Shown one piece after another: positions 53,580 to 62,808 of a DNA stretch of 64,000 nt. The notes beneath the pieces are model-generated. The model was not told the origin of the DNA. It searched no databases and saw only the letters and a program-made list of their open reading frames with translations. Position 1 is the stretch's first letter. Each line of letters opens with the position of its first letter. Source of the DNA: Ectorhizobium quercum (lineage in GTDB: Bacteria; Pseudomonadota; Alphaproteobacteria; Rhizobiales; Rhizobiaceae); assembly GCF_026552795.1 (NCBI RefSeq), contig NZ_JANFPI010000005.1:310001-374000 (forward strand), read 5' to 3'. The position numbers and the translations under genes are program-made.

Positions 53580-55187
53580 TCATCTTCCATTTGGACTACG
53601 CCCTTCTTTATATCCGTATAGGAGAAAATGGACTCCCGGATCCATCCCTACCGCATCTACATCAGGATAGCTCTTTAAGTACCATTCCCGATCAACGAAA
53701 CCCACCTCTTGCAAAAGTCGGGCATTTTTGCGAATTCTTAATTTTGAAATCGGTCCGCTCATTAAGACATTAATTACATTATATATATCACTTTTTGTAT
53801 TACGCCTATCAAGCATGTTCTCTCGCTGACAATCTCCAATAATATTTGTCAAAGCGGCAATTTCATTAATTTTTTCCATCAAAATAAATTCTTTCTCTTT
53901 AATTTTTTCCGCAGCCCCTGCATTCGCATCCTCTAGCTGTTGCAATAGTGCACTTTTCGCGCATGCGCTGGCCTCGTTTTGCGTCCGAAGGTCCGCCACT
54001 TCCTGTTGCGCGGCTCCGCTTTGCGCCCGCAAAACGGCAACCTCGGACTTCATTGCTTCGTTTTGCGCCCGAAGGTCCGCCACCTCCTGTTGCGCGGCTC
54101 CGCCTTGCGCCCGCAAAACGGCAACCTCGGACTTCATTGCTTCGTTTTGCGCCCGAAGGTCCACCACCTCCTGTTGCGCGGCTCCGCCTTGCGCCCGCAA
54201 AACGGCAACCTCGGACTTCATTGCTTCGTTTTGCGCCCGAAGGTCCGCCACTTCCTGTTGCGCGGCTCCGCCTTGCGCCCGCAAAACGGCAACCTCGGAC
54301 TTCATTGCTTCGTTTTGCGCCCGAAGGTCCGCCACTTCCTGTTGCGCATCGGATGCCACCAATTGCACCGCATGAAATTGTTGCTTATTAGTGGCACTTT
54401 CTTCTATTAATTGATCCCGCCTCTCTTTCAATGCCCCTATTTCTGCAACATTTCGTTTGTTTGCGGCCGCCTCGGAGCAGGCTCGACCCAATCGTGAAAA
54501 CACATTTGCAACCGTGACATATGTTTCCAGATTTGATTGACACTCAAACAAATTTCGCGCCGCTTCCTGTATTACTGATCCCGTACCTATTATACCCAAA
54601 CCATAGCCATGCAAAAATTCGAAATAGGGATAGCGAGCCTTTAGCTCATTAAACAACCGGAATACACCAAAATCCCTTTCACGAACGTTTGTATCATGAA
54701 ACAAAACAAGTGACTGAGAAGATAATTTTGGGAACCATTTTTCAAAATCATTTCTTACGGATTCGTAAGTATGATTCCCGTCAATATGAAGAATATCTAT
54801 CTCACCGCCTTGAAAAGACTCTAACGCATCATCGAAAGAGCTTCTAATCAAACAAGAAAAACTTGAATAATTATCATTATTATAAGAAGAAACCTCCTTA
54901 TACACCTCTTCTCCATAAAAGCCAGCATGTGGATCGCCACGCCAACTGTCTACTGCGTAGCATCTCGTTCCCAAATCAAGCGCTTTAACTGCCTGACAAA
55001 ATGAAAAGTATGAAACCCCATAATGCGTACCTAGTTCAACAAATGAGGTGGGCCTCATACTCTCCATTAACCAAAATGCAAATGGAACATGCTCGTGCCA
55101 AGCAGATATATTCTGATATTGGGGAATCATGAAAGTTGAAGGCGTACAAACAAGCTGAAATGCTTCTGTTATCGATCTTTGATTCAT
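53580..55187 (-). CDS. Methyltransferase with repetitive coiled coil and C-terminal WY-YPDV domain
   Basis: This 535-residue protein has an N-terminal class I methyltransferase domain of the Methyltransf_24/cephalosporin-hydroxylase-like type (FVELGTHYGVSYFSF; YAVDSWRGD; IDILHIDGNHTYESVRNDF). The central region is coiled coil with near-identical 28-residue repeats that contain RAQNEAMKSEVAVLRAQ. The C-terminal domain has REWYLKSYPDVDAVGMDPGVHFLLYGYKEGR. The coiled coil may set a distance or form an oligomer, as in chain-length-controlling capping enzymes such as WbdD; that comparison is an inference. ATG 55187 is used; TTG 55193 is the alternative. The coding DNA outside the repeat is AT-rich like its neighbour, from which it is separated by 90 bases. 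Confidence 0.82.
   Translation of the reverse strand: MNQRSITEAFQLVCTPSTFMIPQYQNISAWHEHVPFAFWLMESMRPTSFVELGTHYGVSYFSFCQAVKALDLGTRCYAVDSWRGDPHAGFYGEEVYKEVSSYNNDNYSSFSCLIRSSFDDALESFQGGEIDILHIDGNHTYESVRNDFEKWFPKLSSQSLVLFHDTNVRERDFGVFRLFNELKARYPYFEFLHGYGLGIIGTGSVIQEAARNLFECQSNLETYVTVANVFSRLGRACSEAAANKRNVAEIGALKERRDQLIEESATNKQQFHAVQLVASDAQQEVADLRAQNEAMKSEVAVLRAQGGAAQQEVADLRAQNEAMKSEVAVLRAQGGAAQQEVVDLRAQNEAMKSEVAVLRAQGGAAQQEVADLRAQNEAMKSEVAVLRAQSGAAQQEVADLRTQNEASACAKSALLQQLEDANAGAAEKIKEKEFILMEKINEIAALTNIIGDCQRENMLDRRNTKSDIYNVINVLMSGPISKLRIRKNARLLQEVGFVDREWYLKSYPDVDAVGMDPGVHFLLYGYKEGRSPNGR
53975..54347. repeat. 84-bp tandem repeat inside the methyltransferase gene
   Basis: The CGTTTTGCG element recurs at 53975, 54059, 54143, 54227 and 54311, exactly 84 bases apart. 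There are four full units and a 37-base partial one, with only a few base differences between units. Each unit encodes 28 residues, equal to four heptads of coiled coil. The repeat is GC-rich, unlike the AT-rich DNA around it, and its near-identity implies recent expansion or homogenisation. Confidence 0.95.
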
Positions 55188-55311
55188 TTCCAAGCACTCT
55201 CCATCCCTATGCTTTTATGCACATTCTTAGCTGAAGTTTTCACAACTGTCCCGCGCCACAATCCCCATTGAATTGCATTCAATAATACAACTCGAAGCGA
55301 CCAAAATCCAG

Positions 55312-56178
55312 TTACTCTTCAGCGATCTTCAGCAGGGTCCGCCCGTAAGCCGTCTTCGAAAACAGCTTGCCGTATTCAACCAGCCGATCGCGGGATATCC
55401 AGCCATTCAGATAGGCGATCTCCTCGATGCAAGCGACGCTCATGCCCTGGCGGTGCTGGATGGTGCGTACGAATTCGGACGCTTCCAGAAGGCTGTCGTG
55501 CGTGCCCGTGTCGAGCCAGGCGTAACCGCGCGACATGCGCTCGACGTAGAGCGAACCCACCTCCATGTAGATCCGGTTCAGATCGGTGATCTCGTATTCG
55601 CCGCGGACGGATGGCTTCAGATCGCGCGCATACTCCACAACCTTGTTGTCGTAGAAATAAAGCCCCGTCACTGCCATGCGGGACTTCGGATGCCTCGGTT
55701 TTTCCTCCAGCGAAAAAGCCCGCCCCTCGGCATTGAGCTCGACGACGCCGTAGCGCTCCGGATCGTCCACCTCGTAGGCGAACACCGTCGCCCCTTCCTT
55801 GCGATCCCGGGCATTTGCGAGCAGCTTCCTCATGCCGGCGCCGAAGAAGATATTGTCCCCTAGGACAAGCGCAACATTATCGCCACCGATGAATTCGGAG
55901 CCGATCGTAAAGGCTTGCGCCAGACCATCCGGGCTCGGCTGGACAGCATAGGAGATGTTCAACCCCCAATCGGAACCATCGCGGAACAACCGCTTGTAGC
56001 TGTCGATATATTCGGGGGAAGAAATGATCAGAACGTCCCGGATTTGCGACATCATCAGAACGGACAAGGGATAATAAATCATCGGCTTGTCATAGATCGG
56101 GATAAGCTGCTTGTTCACCGCCAGCGTCGCCGGATGCAAGCGTGTGCCGGAGCCGCCGGCGAGAATGATACCCTTCAT
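55312..56178 (-). CDS. rmlA: Glucose-1-phosphate thymidylyltransferase
   Basis: This 288-residue enzyme makes dTDP-glucose from glucose-1-phosphate and dTTP, the first step of dTDP-rhamnose synthesis. It has the nucleotide-binding start [45 protein letters not shown] and the EKP motif in [10 protein letters not shown], and VTGLYFYDN, all typical of RmlA. Its length is normal for the family. Its ATG overlaps the rmlD stop (ATGA). It is the last gene of rmlC-rmlD-rmlA. Confidence 0.97.
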   Translation of the reverse strand: MKGIILAGGSGTRLHPATLAVNKQLIPIYDKPMIYYPLSVLMMSQIRDVLIISSPEYIDSYKRLFRDGSDWGLNISYAVQPSPDGLAQAFTIGSEFIGGDNVALVLGDNIFFGAGMRKLLANARDRKEGATVFAYEVDDPERYGVVELNAEGRAFSLEEKPRHPKSRMAVTGLYFYDNKVVEYARDLKPSVRGEYEITDLNRIYMEVGSLYVERMSRGYAWLDTGTHDSLLEASEFVRTIQHRQGMSVACIEEIAYLNGWISRDRLVEYGKLFSKTAYGRTLLKIAEE

Positions 56179-57080
56179 CGAGGTTCCTCTGGTGATTTTC
56201 TTTGTTCAAGCCGGAGTTCGGACAGTACCTCCGAAAGGGCCTCTTGCCAGGGCCGAGGCCGGATCGCGTAATCACGTCCGATCTTTTCCACCCCCAGAAC
56301 GGAATTGGCCGGCCGCTTCGCCGGCGTCGGATAGTCGGCAGTCGTAATGGCCTCCACCTTCGGCACCGCGTAGCCGAGCGCCGCTTGCTGACGGAAGATC
56401 TCGCGGGCGAAACCGCACCAGGTTACGGGACCGGCATTGGAAAAATGATAGGTTCCTGTCGGAGCCTTCGGGTCCGCGACGAGCCGCAGAGCCATCCTCG
56501 CCAGTGTCGCGGCGATATCGCTCGCAGCCGTCGGGCAGCCGTTCTGATCGTCCACGACGCGCAGAAGAGGCCGATCCGCCGCCAGACGCAGCATCGTCTT
56601 GACGAAATTGGCACCATGCGCGGAAAATACCCAGGACGTGCGCAAAATCGCATGACGCGGATTGCCGGTACGGACAGCAAGCTCCCCGGCCGCCTTCGAT
56701 GCGCCATAGACCCCGACGGGACCGATCGGATCGCCTTCGTCATAGGCTTCCGCCTTCGTGCCATCGAACACGTAGTCCGTCGAAACGCAGAGCAGCGGAA
56801 TTCCGACCTTGCGGGTTGCCTCGGCCATGACGGCCGGCGCCAGCGCATTGACCTTCCAGGCCGTAACCGGATCGGTCTCTGCCCTGTCGACTGCGGTATA
56901 GGCTGCCGGATTGATGACGGCATCGAAGCGCCCTTCGGCGATATACGTCTCAATCGACCCGGCGTCCGTCAAATCCAGTTCCTGCCGGGAAGCGGCGACG
57001 ATTTCGACATCTTCAGGCCATTCGTACCGGCAAAGCTCGTATCCAACCTGTCCGGTGATGCCGGTAATCAGAATGCGCAT
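56175..57080 (-). CDS. rmlD: dTDP-4-dehydrorhamnose reductase
   Basis: This 301-residue SDR enzyme carries out the last step of dTDP-L-rhamnose synthesis. It has [10 protein letters not shown] as the cofactor motif, the STDYVFDG segment, and YGASK as the catalytic Tyr/Lys motif. Length is normal. It is placed between rmlC (14 bases upstream) and rmlA (4-base overlap), so the three genes are one transcription unit. Confidence 0.97.
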   Translation of the reverse strand: MRILITGITGQVGYELCRYEWPEDVEIVAASRQELDLTDAGSIETYIAEGRFDAVINPAAYTAVDRAETDPVTAWKVNALAPAVMAEATRKVGIPLLCVSTDYVFDGTKAEAYDEGDPIGPVGVYGASKAAGELAVRTGNPRHAILRTSWVFSAHGANFVKTMLRLAADRPLLRVVDDQNGCPTAASDIAATLARMALRLVADPKAPTGTYHFSNAGPVTWCGFAREIFRQQAALGYAVPKVEAITTADYPTPAKRPANSVLGVEKIGRDYAIRPRPWQEALSEVLSELRLEQRKSPEEPR

Positions 57081-57094
57081 GAGTTTCTTTCCAG

Positions 57095-57667
57095 TCAGAT
57101 TTCCACCAGCGTCAGCGGCGTTCCATCGTATTCGAACGGACTGTCGAAATCGGCCAGAAGCGGCTGCACCTCATCCTTCGGGCTCAACAGGGGTTGAACG
57201 CCCCCTGATAAGGGCCAGGCGACATTCACCTGCGGATCGTTCCAGCGGATTCCGCCGTCATTGGCCGGAGCATAGAAATCCGTAACCTTGTAGGTCACTT
57301 CTGACGACGGCTCAAGCGTGATGAAACCATGCGCGAAGCCGACGGGTATATAAAGCTGATGTCCATTCTCGGCGGACAGTTCCGCGCCAACCCACTCCCC
57401 GTAGGTTGGCGAGCCACGGCGAACATCCACGGCGACATCGAAGATTCGCCCGCGAATACACCGGACAAGCTTGGCCTGCGCATGGGGAGGCGTCTGGAAA
57501 TGCAGCCCCCGCAGCGTAGCAACGGGCACGGAAAGCGAGTGATTATCCTGCACGAATTCATCACCAGCACCGAAATCCGAAAATTTATCCTTGTTATATA
57601 CTTCGGAAAACCACCCGCGATCATCACCAAAACGCTTTGGCTTGATCAACAAAACTTTCGATGACAT
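57095..57667 (-). CDS. rmlC: dTDP-4-dehydrorhamnose 3,5-epimerase
   Basis: This 190-residue cupin-fold epimerase has DDRGWFSEVYN near the start, QDNHSLS, LRGLHFQ with the catalytic His, the IFDVAVDVRRGSPTYG strand and IPVGFAHGF, all hallmarks of RmlC. It converts dTDP-4-keto-6-deoxyglucose to the L-lyxo isomer before reduction by RmlD. It is the first gene of the rmlCDA unit and is divergent from a GT2 gene. Confidence 0.97.
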   Translation of the reverse strand: MSSKVLLIKPKRFGDDRGWFSEVYNKDKFSDFGAGDEFVQDNHSLSVPVATLRGLHFQTPPHAQAKLVRCIRGRIFDVAVDVRRGSPTYGEWVGAELSAENGHQLYIPVGFAHGFITLEPSSEVTYKVTDFYAPANDGGIRWNDPQVNVAWPLSGGVQPLLSPKDEVQPLLADFDSPFEYDGTPLTLVEI

Positions 57668-57813
57668 GCGAACATCCTGCGCAACTAAACTGGGGGATTC
57701 TTAACACGAAGCCACAAAGCCGGTCCAGCATCGATTGCAGCCTCAAATCAACTATGACAAACATGCCGCCATACGTCCGAAGCGGCTTTCGGCATCGGCA
57801 TGAACGGGCAGGC

Positions 57814-59748
57814 ATGACACGAACACCTCACCAAACGTTTCAAGTGCTTAGCGGGCCCGATGCCCTGCGCTATTCGGACAAGCCAGTGATTGTGACGATC
57901 AACGATCCCGACCGGCTGCTCGGCCGGTCTCCCACGATCTGCCTGCACAGGTCCGGCAGAACACCTGCCATTCTCACGCGTCCTGTCCTGATCGACGACA
58001 GGGGCCGGGGTCGATTCTTCGGCTGGACGCCTGCCGGACTGACGGCCATATCGGCCGAGCCCTCTCCCGATTCAGCCTCGAACGGCAGGATGCCGACACT
58101 CCGTATACGCCGCCCTTCCTATCCGGAAATCGCATGTCACATCGCGTGCGCATCGTCTTTCGCCGCGCTCCAGACACTCAGGCTTCTTCTCGCCGGAAAC
58201 AGCAAGGGGTTTCAGTATCGCTTCGTGCGCCTGTTCGAAAGACTGGGCGAACCGCGCTACGCCGACTGGCTGGCCGCCTGGCCTGAAACCCGCAGGCAAG
58301 ACATGCCCTTGCCCGCTGGTCACGATACCCCTCCCGTCCTCATTACGATCACAGGCAACGGTGCCCGGGCTGAACTCACCCGCGCATCGATCGGCCGTCA
58401 AACCTATCCAGCAGTCGAAGAGGCAAGCGCCGAACGCGTGCAAAGCCTCGTGCCCGACCGGATCGCTTCATCCTTCCTGATGCGCCTGCCTGCCGGCTTC
58501 ACGCTGGAAGACACGGCCATCGAGCATCTCGTTCAACCGCTTCTGGCAGATAGCAACGTCTCAGCGGCATATTGTGACGAAGACTGCATCGACGCCAGCG
58601 GCGACCGGCATGCTCCCTTCTTCAAGCCCGCGTGGAACCCTCCTCTCGCGGCCACCGGCTGGCTTCCGCCGGAAGGCGTTCTCGTGCGCGGGAACTGTCT
58701 GCCCGCCACGGTCGACATGGACGGAATGTATGCGCAGGAGATGGTGCAGACCGCGGCCGCGCGAGGCGATATCGTTCACGTTCCCCGCATGCTCTTGCAT
58801 CGTGACAGGGCGCGCGCACCGGCTCCGCCGTCCAAGCCGAAAGTCGCGACGACGCGGACGTGCGTGAGCGTCATCATCCCGACCCGCGACAGGGCGGACC
58901 TGCTGGGAGCCTGTCTCGAGGGTCTTTTCAATCGCACGCGCGCCGACGATATCGACGTGATCGTGATAGACAATGGCAGCCGGGAACCGGAAACGCTTGC
59001 ACTGTTCAAGCAGCATGAGGACGCGGGACGCATCCGGCGCATCATTCAGCCCGGATCGTTCAATTTCTCGCAGGCCTGCAATCTCGGGGCGGAAGCTGCC
59101 TGCCACGAACTTCTGCTTTTGCTCAATAACGATATCGAACCCATCGAACCCGGCTGGCTGGACCAGATGGTCGCCGAACTGGACGATCAGCGGATCGGCG
59201 CCGCCGGGGCGCTCCTGCTCTTTCCGGACGGCTTCGTCCAGCATGCCGGCGCTACGCTCGGAGCCGGTTCAGTCGCCCGACACAGCTTCCATTTCCGCCA
59301 TCCAGACGCGGGCGAGGATTTCGGCCTGCTCGTCCAGCGGCAGGAAGTCAGTGCCGTGACGGCCGCCTGTCTGCTCACCCGCAAAAGCCTGTGGCAGGAG
59401 GTTCATGGAATGAATGAGGAAGACCTCGCCGTCTCGTTCAACGATGTCGATTACTGTCTGAAGCTGCGCGAGGTCGGCAAGGGCATCATATGGACGCCCC
59501 ATGCGAGGCTCATTCATCGCGAATCCGTTTCCCGCGGGCCGGATGATACGCGAGAAAAGATTGCCCGATTTTCGGAGGAAGAACGCTATATGCACGAAAG
59601 GTGGGGTGACGTGCTCCTGCGGGATCCTTTCTACCACCCTTGCCTGTCTCTGACGGCCGGCGACCGTGCCCTCGACGCGGCGCCGCGCGACCTTGCCCCA
59701 AGGCGTCCCGGTCTTCGCAAGCGGCCATCGTCACCGGACAAGGCCTGA
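57814..59748 (+). CDS. Family 2 glycosyltransferase with degenerate N-terminal GT domain
   Basis: This 644-residue protein has a poorly conserved N-terminal region that still contains the AAYCDEDCIDASGDRHAPFFKPAWNP segment typical of the first GT2 domain in two-domain transferases. An intact C-terminal GT2 domain follows (VSVIIPTRDRADLL, LLLNNDIEPIEP, FNDVDYCLKLREVGKGIIW, HRESVSRG). It looks like a relative of the transferase at 48687, with the first active site apparently lost. The start is uncertain: ATG 57814 is used, while in-frame ATGs at 57661 and 57754 would extend it with no recognisable sequence. It separates rmlB from rmlCDA and lies convergent to rmlB, so it probably uses dTDP-rhamnose; this is inferred. 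Confidence 0.82.
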   Translation: MTRTPHQTFQVLSGPDALRYSDKPVIVTINDPDRLLGRSPTICLHRSGRTPAILTRPVLIDDRGRGRFFGWTPAGLTAISAEPSPDSASNGRMPTLRIRRPSYPEIACHIACASSFAALQTLRLLLAGNSKGFQYRFVRLFERLGEPRYADWLAAWPETRRQDMPLPAGHDTPPVLITITGNGARAELTRASIGRQTYPAVEEASAERVQSLVPDRIASSFLMRLPAGFTLEDTAIEHLVQPLLADSNVSAAYCDEDCIDASGDRHAPFFKPAWNPPLAATGWLPPEGVLVRGNCLPATVDMDGMYAQEMVQTAAARGDIVHVPRMLLHRDRARAPAPPSKPKVATTRTCVSVIIPTRDRADLLGACLEGLFNRTRADDIDVIVIDNGSREPETLALFKQHEDAGRIRRIIQPGSFNFSQACNLGAEAACHELLLLLNNDIEPIEPGWLDQMVAELDDQRIGAAGALLLFPDGFVQHAGATLGAGSVARHSFHFRHPDAGEDFGLLVQRQEVSAVTAACLLTRKSLWQEVHGMNEEDLAVSFNDVDYCLKLREVGKGIIWTPHARLIHRESVSRGPDDTREKIARFSEEERYMHERWGDVLLRDPFYHPCLSLTAGDRALDAAPRDLAPRRPGLRKRPSSPDKA

Positions 59749-59759
59749 ACCGTACCGCG

Positions 59760-60815
59760 TTATCCCTTCGTCTTCACGAGGCCCAGCCGGGTTCCGTCGT
59801 AGTTCTTGCGCAGCGGCGCCCACCACCATTCGTTCTCCAGATACCACCTGACCGTCTTTTCGATGCCCGTGTCGAAATTTTCCCGTGCCTTCCAGCCCAG
59901 TTCCGTTTCGAGCTTGGTGGCGTCGATCGCGTAGCGGGCGTCGTGTCCCGGGCGGTCCTGCACGTAGGAGATGAAGGATTCGTGAGGCTTTCCGGCGGGA
60001 TGAAGCTCATCCATCAGCGCGCAGATGCGCTTGACGACGTCAATGTTGCGGCGCTCGTTGCGGCCGCCGACATTGTAGGTCTCGCCGATACGGCCCCGCT
60101 CCACGATGATATCGAGGGCCCGGGCGTGGTCCTCGACGAAAAGCCAGTCGCGGATATTGGCGCCGTTGCCGTAGACGGGTAGCGGCCGCCCCTCCAGCGC
60201 ACTGATGATCATCAGCGGAATCAGCTTTTCCGGAAAATGGAAGGGACCGTAATTGTTGGAGCAGTTGGAAACGACGACCGGCAAGCCATAGGTGCGTTCC
60301 CACGCCTTGGCGAGATGATCCGAAGCGGCCTTGGAAGCGGAATAGGGCGAGCTCGGATCGTAGGGCGTCACCTCCTCGAACAGCCCCTCGTCGCCGAGCG
60401 AGCCGTAAACCTCGTCCGTCGATACGTGCAGGAACCGGAAACCGTCCTTCTCCTCCAACGGCAGCGACTGCCAGTAGGCGCGCGCGCTTTCGAGCATGGT
60501 GAAGGTGCCCAGCACGTTGGTCTCGACGAAATCTCGCGCACCGGTGATCGAGCGGTCCACATGGCTTTCCGCGGCAAGGTGCATTACGCGATCCGGCCTG
60601 AAGCTCGCGAAAGCCTCGGAGATGGCGCGCCCGTCACAAATATCGTCCTTCAGGAAACGATAGAGCGGATTGCCTTCTACGCTCTTCAGCGACGTCAAGG
60701 TGCCGGCATATGTCAGCTTGTCGACATTCAGAACCTCGTAGCCTTTTTCAAGAACCAGATAACGGACCAGCGCCGATCCTATGAAACCTGCTCCGCCCGT
60801 GACGAGTACACGCAT
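59760..60815 (-). CDS. rmlB: dTDP-glucose 4,6-dehydratase
   Basis: This 351-residue enzyme makes dTDP-4-keto-6-deoxyglucose from dTDP-glucose. It has [14 protein letters not shown] as cofactor motif, [23 protein letters not shown] with catalytic Asp/Glu, and [11 protein letters not shown] with catalytic Tyr/Lys, followed by [18 protein letters not shown] 60815 begins the conserved protein; a longer frame from 60845 adds ten residues not expected in the family. It is transcribed separately from rmlCDA, with a GT2 gene on the opposite strand between them. Confidence 0.97.
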   Translation of the reverse strand: MRVLVTGGAGFIGSALVRYLVLEKGYEVLNVDKLTYAGTLTSLKSVEGNPLYRFLKDDICDGRAISEAFASFRPDRVMHLAAESHVDRSITGARDFVETNVLGTFTMLESARAYWQSLPLEEKDGFRFLHVSTDEVYGSLGDEGLFEEVTPYDPSSPYSASKAASDHLAKAWERTYGLPVVVSNCSNNYGPFHFPEKLIPLMIISALEGRPLPVYGNGANIRDWLFVEDHARALDIIVERGRIGETYNVGGRNERRNIDVVKRICALMDELHPAGKPHESFISYVQDRPGHDARYAIDATKLETELGWKARENFDTGIEKTVRWYLENEWWWAPLRKNYDGTRLGLVKTKG

Positions 60816-61108
60816 TTGGCAATCTTCTCCGCTGTCAGCACACATTCAGTGACGCGGCATAAGAAGAGACGCGGTTTCTTTCGTCAAGCTTGACGCGTGT
60901 CGCTCCTCTCCGTTTCCGCAGTTTTGCATTGGATATATCACCCCGGCGGCTTCCTCTCAAACGGTTCCCGCAGTCCCTTCCGCGATCCCGCTTTGACTCG
61001 GGGAAGATGGCGACCTATGGCTGGGAACGGCCAGATTGCGACGGGATCGACGGACATGAAGACTGACGACGAGCGGCTGCCCACTACGGGCGGCATGAGG
61101 ACACTCCG

Positions 61109-62194
61109 TTGACCGACAGGGTGCGCGCGCTCATTGCCCGGCTGCTGCCCGCGCCCAGGCTGCGCGCGGGAGCCACAGGCGGCCCCAGACGGCCCGTGAA
61201 GCGAATCATCGTCTTCGGGCGGCATCCGAACCCGACCGCGGATTACTATTTCGCGGCGCGGCTTGCGGCACCGGGAATGCCGGAGCACCGGTTCATCGAT
61301 ATCCGCGACGGCGATCCGGCCGGCATCGACGCGGACGGCACATTCGTCATTCTCTGCCGCTATGCCTCCGCCGCCGCCCTGCGCTGGATCGAGCGGGAAG
61401 AGCGGCAACTCGCCGGCGTCGGCCTGTTTCTCGATGATGATATTCCCGCCGTCGTCACCGGGCGCGACGCGGATATCGGCTATCGGCTGTTTCTCGTCTT
61501 CCGGGCGCTTCTGCCGCTCAGGCGGCTCAACCGGCATCTCGATATCGTCTGGGCCTCGACGCCCCGCCTCGCGCAACGCCTCGGCGCGGCGAACGCTCGG
61601 GTCCTGCCACCTGCCCCGCCCGAAGCCCTGTGGAACATTCCCCACGTCGCCGGCAACCGCGACACCGGCACCGTCATGATCGCCTATCACGCGACAGCCG
61701 TCCATGTGGAGGAGCATGCCTTCCTGCAACCCGTCATTCGCGACGTGCTTGCCGCGCGGCCGGACGCGCTCTTCGAAGTATTCGCCGGCGGCAAGGCCGC
61801 CGGACGATGGAAGGGCATGGAGCGGGTCACGGTGCGCAGGCCGGTTTCGTGGGCCGCTTATCTCGCGGAAGCCTCGACGCGGCAGATCGATATCATGCTC
61901 GTGCCGCTCACGCCATCGCCCGTCAACGATTGCCGCTCCCCGACCAAGCGCATCGATGTGGCCCGCGCCGGCGCCGCCGGCATCTTTTCGGTCTCTCCGG
62001 CCTATGGCGAAGCCGGCGCGGACGGGGAAATACTGCTTCGCTACGATCCGGACGCCTGGCGCGCGGCGCTGCTGGAACTGATCGACGATGCGGACAAGCG
62101 TGCCGCTGCGGCCTCTGCCACCCGCGAACGCGTCGCTGCGATGACCCGAAGCGCAGAACGGGGTCTCGACCTTTCGCCGCCGCCCTTTCCGTAA
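61109..62194 (+). CDS. Putative glycosyltransferase (GT-B type, GT1/GT4-like)
   Basis: This 361-residue protein begins at TTG 61109, 7 bases after GAGGA. It has RIIVFGRHPNPTADYYFAARL early, a central IVWASTPRLAQRLGAANARVLPPAPP segment, and VMIAYHATAVHVEEHAFLQPVI at the start of the C-terminal half. The C-terminal region IDIMLVPLTPSPVNDCRSPTKRIDVARAGAAGIFS matches the donor-binding part of glycosyltransferases related to GT4, in which the usual E-x7-E is modified. It is probably part of the surface-glycan region, though it has its own promoter region (60816-61108) and is followed by a housekeeping gene. Confidence 0.65.
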   Translation: MTDRVRALIARLLPAPRLRAGATGGPRRPVKRIIVFGRHPNPTADYYFAARLAAPGMPEHRFIDIRDGDPAGIDADGTFVILCRYASAAALRWIEREERQLAGVGLFLDDDIPAVVTGRDADIGYRLFLVFRALLPLRRLNRHLDIVWASTPRLAQRLGAANARVLPPAPPEALWNIPHVAGNRDTGTVMIAYHATAVHVEEHAFLQPVIRDVLAARPDALFEVFAGGKAAGRWKGMERVTVRRPVSWAAYLAEASTRQIDIMLVPLTPSPVNDCRSPTKRIDVARAGAAGIFSVSPAYGEAGADGEILLRYDPDAWRAALLELIDDADKRAAAASATRERVAAMTRSAERGLDLSPPPFP

Positions 62195-62260
62195 CCGTAT
62201 CCCCTTCAAAACATGGAGGAAGGGGTTTATGACGGGTCCATCGAAAAGACGGAATGTGCC

Positions 62261-62734
62261 ATGTCGAAAACCACCCCTGCCACCCGGACGCTCGAAAATG
62301 CGGGCGTCGTCTTCGAAACCGTTTCCTACGACTACGATCCGGATGCGCCGCGTGTCGGCCTTCAGGCGGCGGAAGCGATCGGGGAGGAACCGCACCGTGT
62401 GCTCAAGACGCTGATGGCGACGGTGGACGGCAAGCCGGTCTGCGCCGTCATTCCTGCCGACCGCGAGGTCAGCATGAAGAAGCTCGCGGCGGCGTTCGGC
62501 GGCAAGTCGGCGGCGATGATGAAGCCCGCCGACGCCGAACGGCTGACGGGCTATCATGTGGGCGGTATCAGCCCCTTCGGCCAGAGGAAGACCGTTCCGA
62601 CGGCCATCGAGATCGCAGCCCTTTCGGAGCCCTATGTCTTCATGAACGGCGGGCAGCGCGGTCTTCAGGTCCGCCTCGACCCGAAGGCGGCGCTTGCCGC
62701 GCTCGGGGCGAAGGCGGCACCGCTGATCTCCTGA
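62261..62734 (+). CDS. ybaK: Cys-tRNA(Pro)/Cys-tRNA(Cys) deacylase, YbaK/EbsC family
   Basis: This 157-residue protein carries the YbaK features: HRVLKTLMATVDGKPVCAVIPADREVSMKKLAAAFGGKSAAMM, with the Lys of KTL in the conserved active-site pocket, followed by GYHVGGISPFGQRKTVPTAIE. Such proteins hydrolyse mischarged Cys-tRNA(Pro) and keep translation accurate. ATG 62261 starts at the conserved N-terminus; longer frames have no support. It is a housekeeping gene at the end of the glycan region. Confidence 0.93.
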   Translation: MSKTTPATRTLENAGVVFETVSYDYDPDAPRVGLQAAEAIGEEPHRVLKTLMATVDGKPVCAVIPADREVSMKKLAAAFGGKSAAMMKPADAERLTGYHVGGISPFGQRKTVPTAIEIAALSEPYVFMNGGQRGLQVRLDPKAALAALGAKAAPLIS

Positions 62735-62808
62735 TTTTGCGGGTGGACACCGTCCCCTCAGGCGTTATCCTCCGCCCTTCTCCATAGCCAACGACAGCAG
62801 GTTCTTCC

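Noticed and set aside
53948-54410. Two overlapping plus-strand frames and a possible CRISPR array at the 84-bp repeats
   Set aside because: The repeat units are contiguous with no unique spacers, and they encode regular heptads on the minus strand; the plus-strand frames are only antisense reading of the same repeat.
60897-61112. 71-codon plus-strand frame before the glycosyltransferase at 61109
   Set aside because: It overlaps the likely ribosome site of the next gene and its product has no recognisable features.
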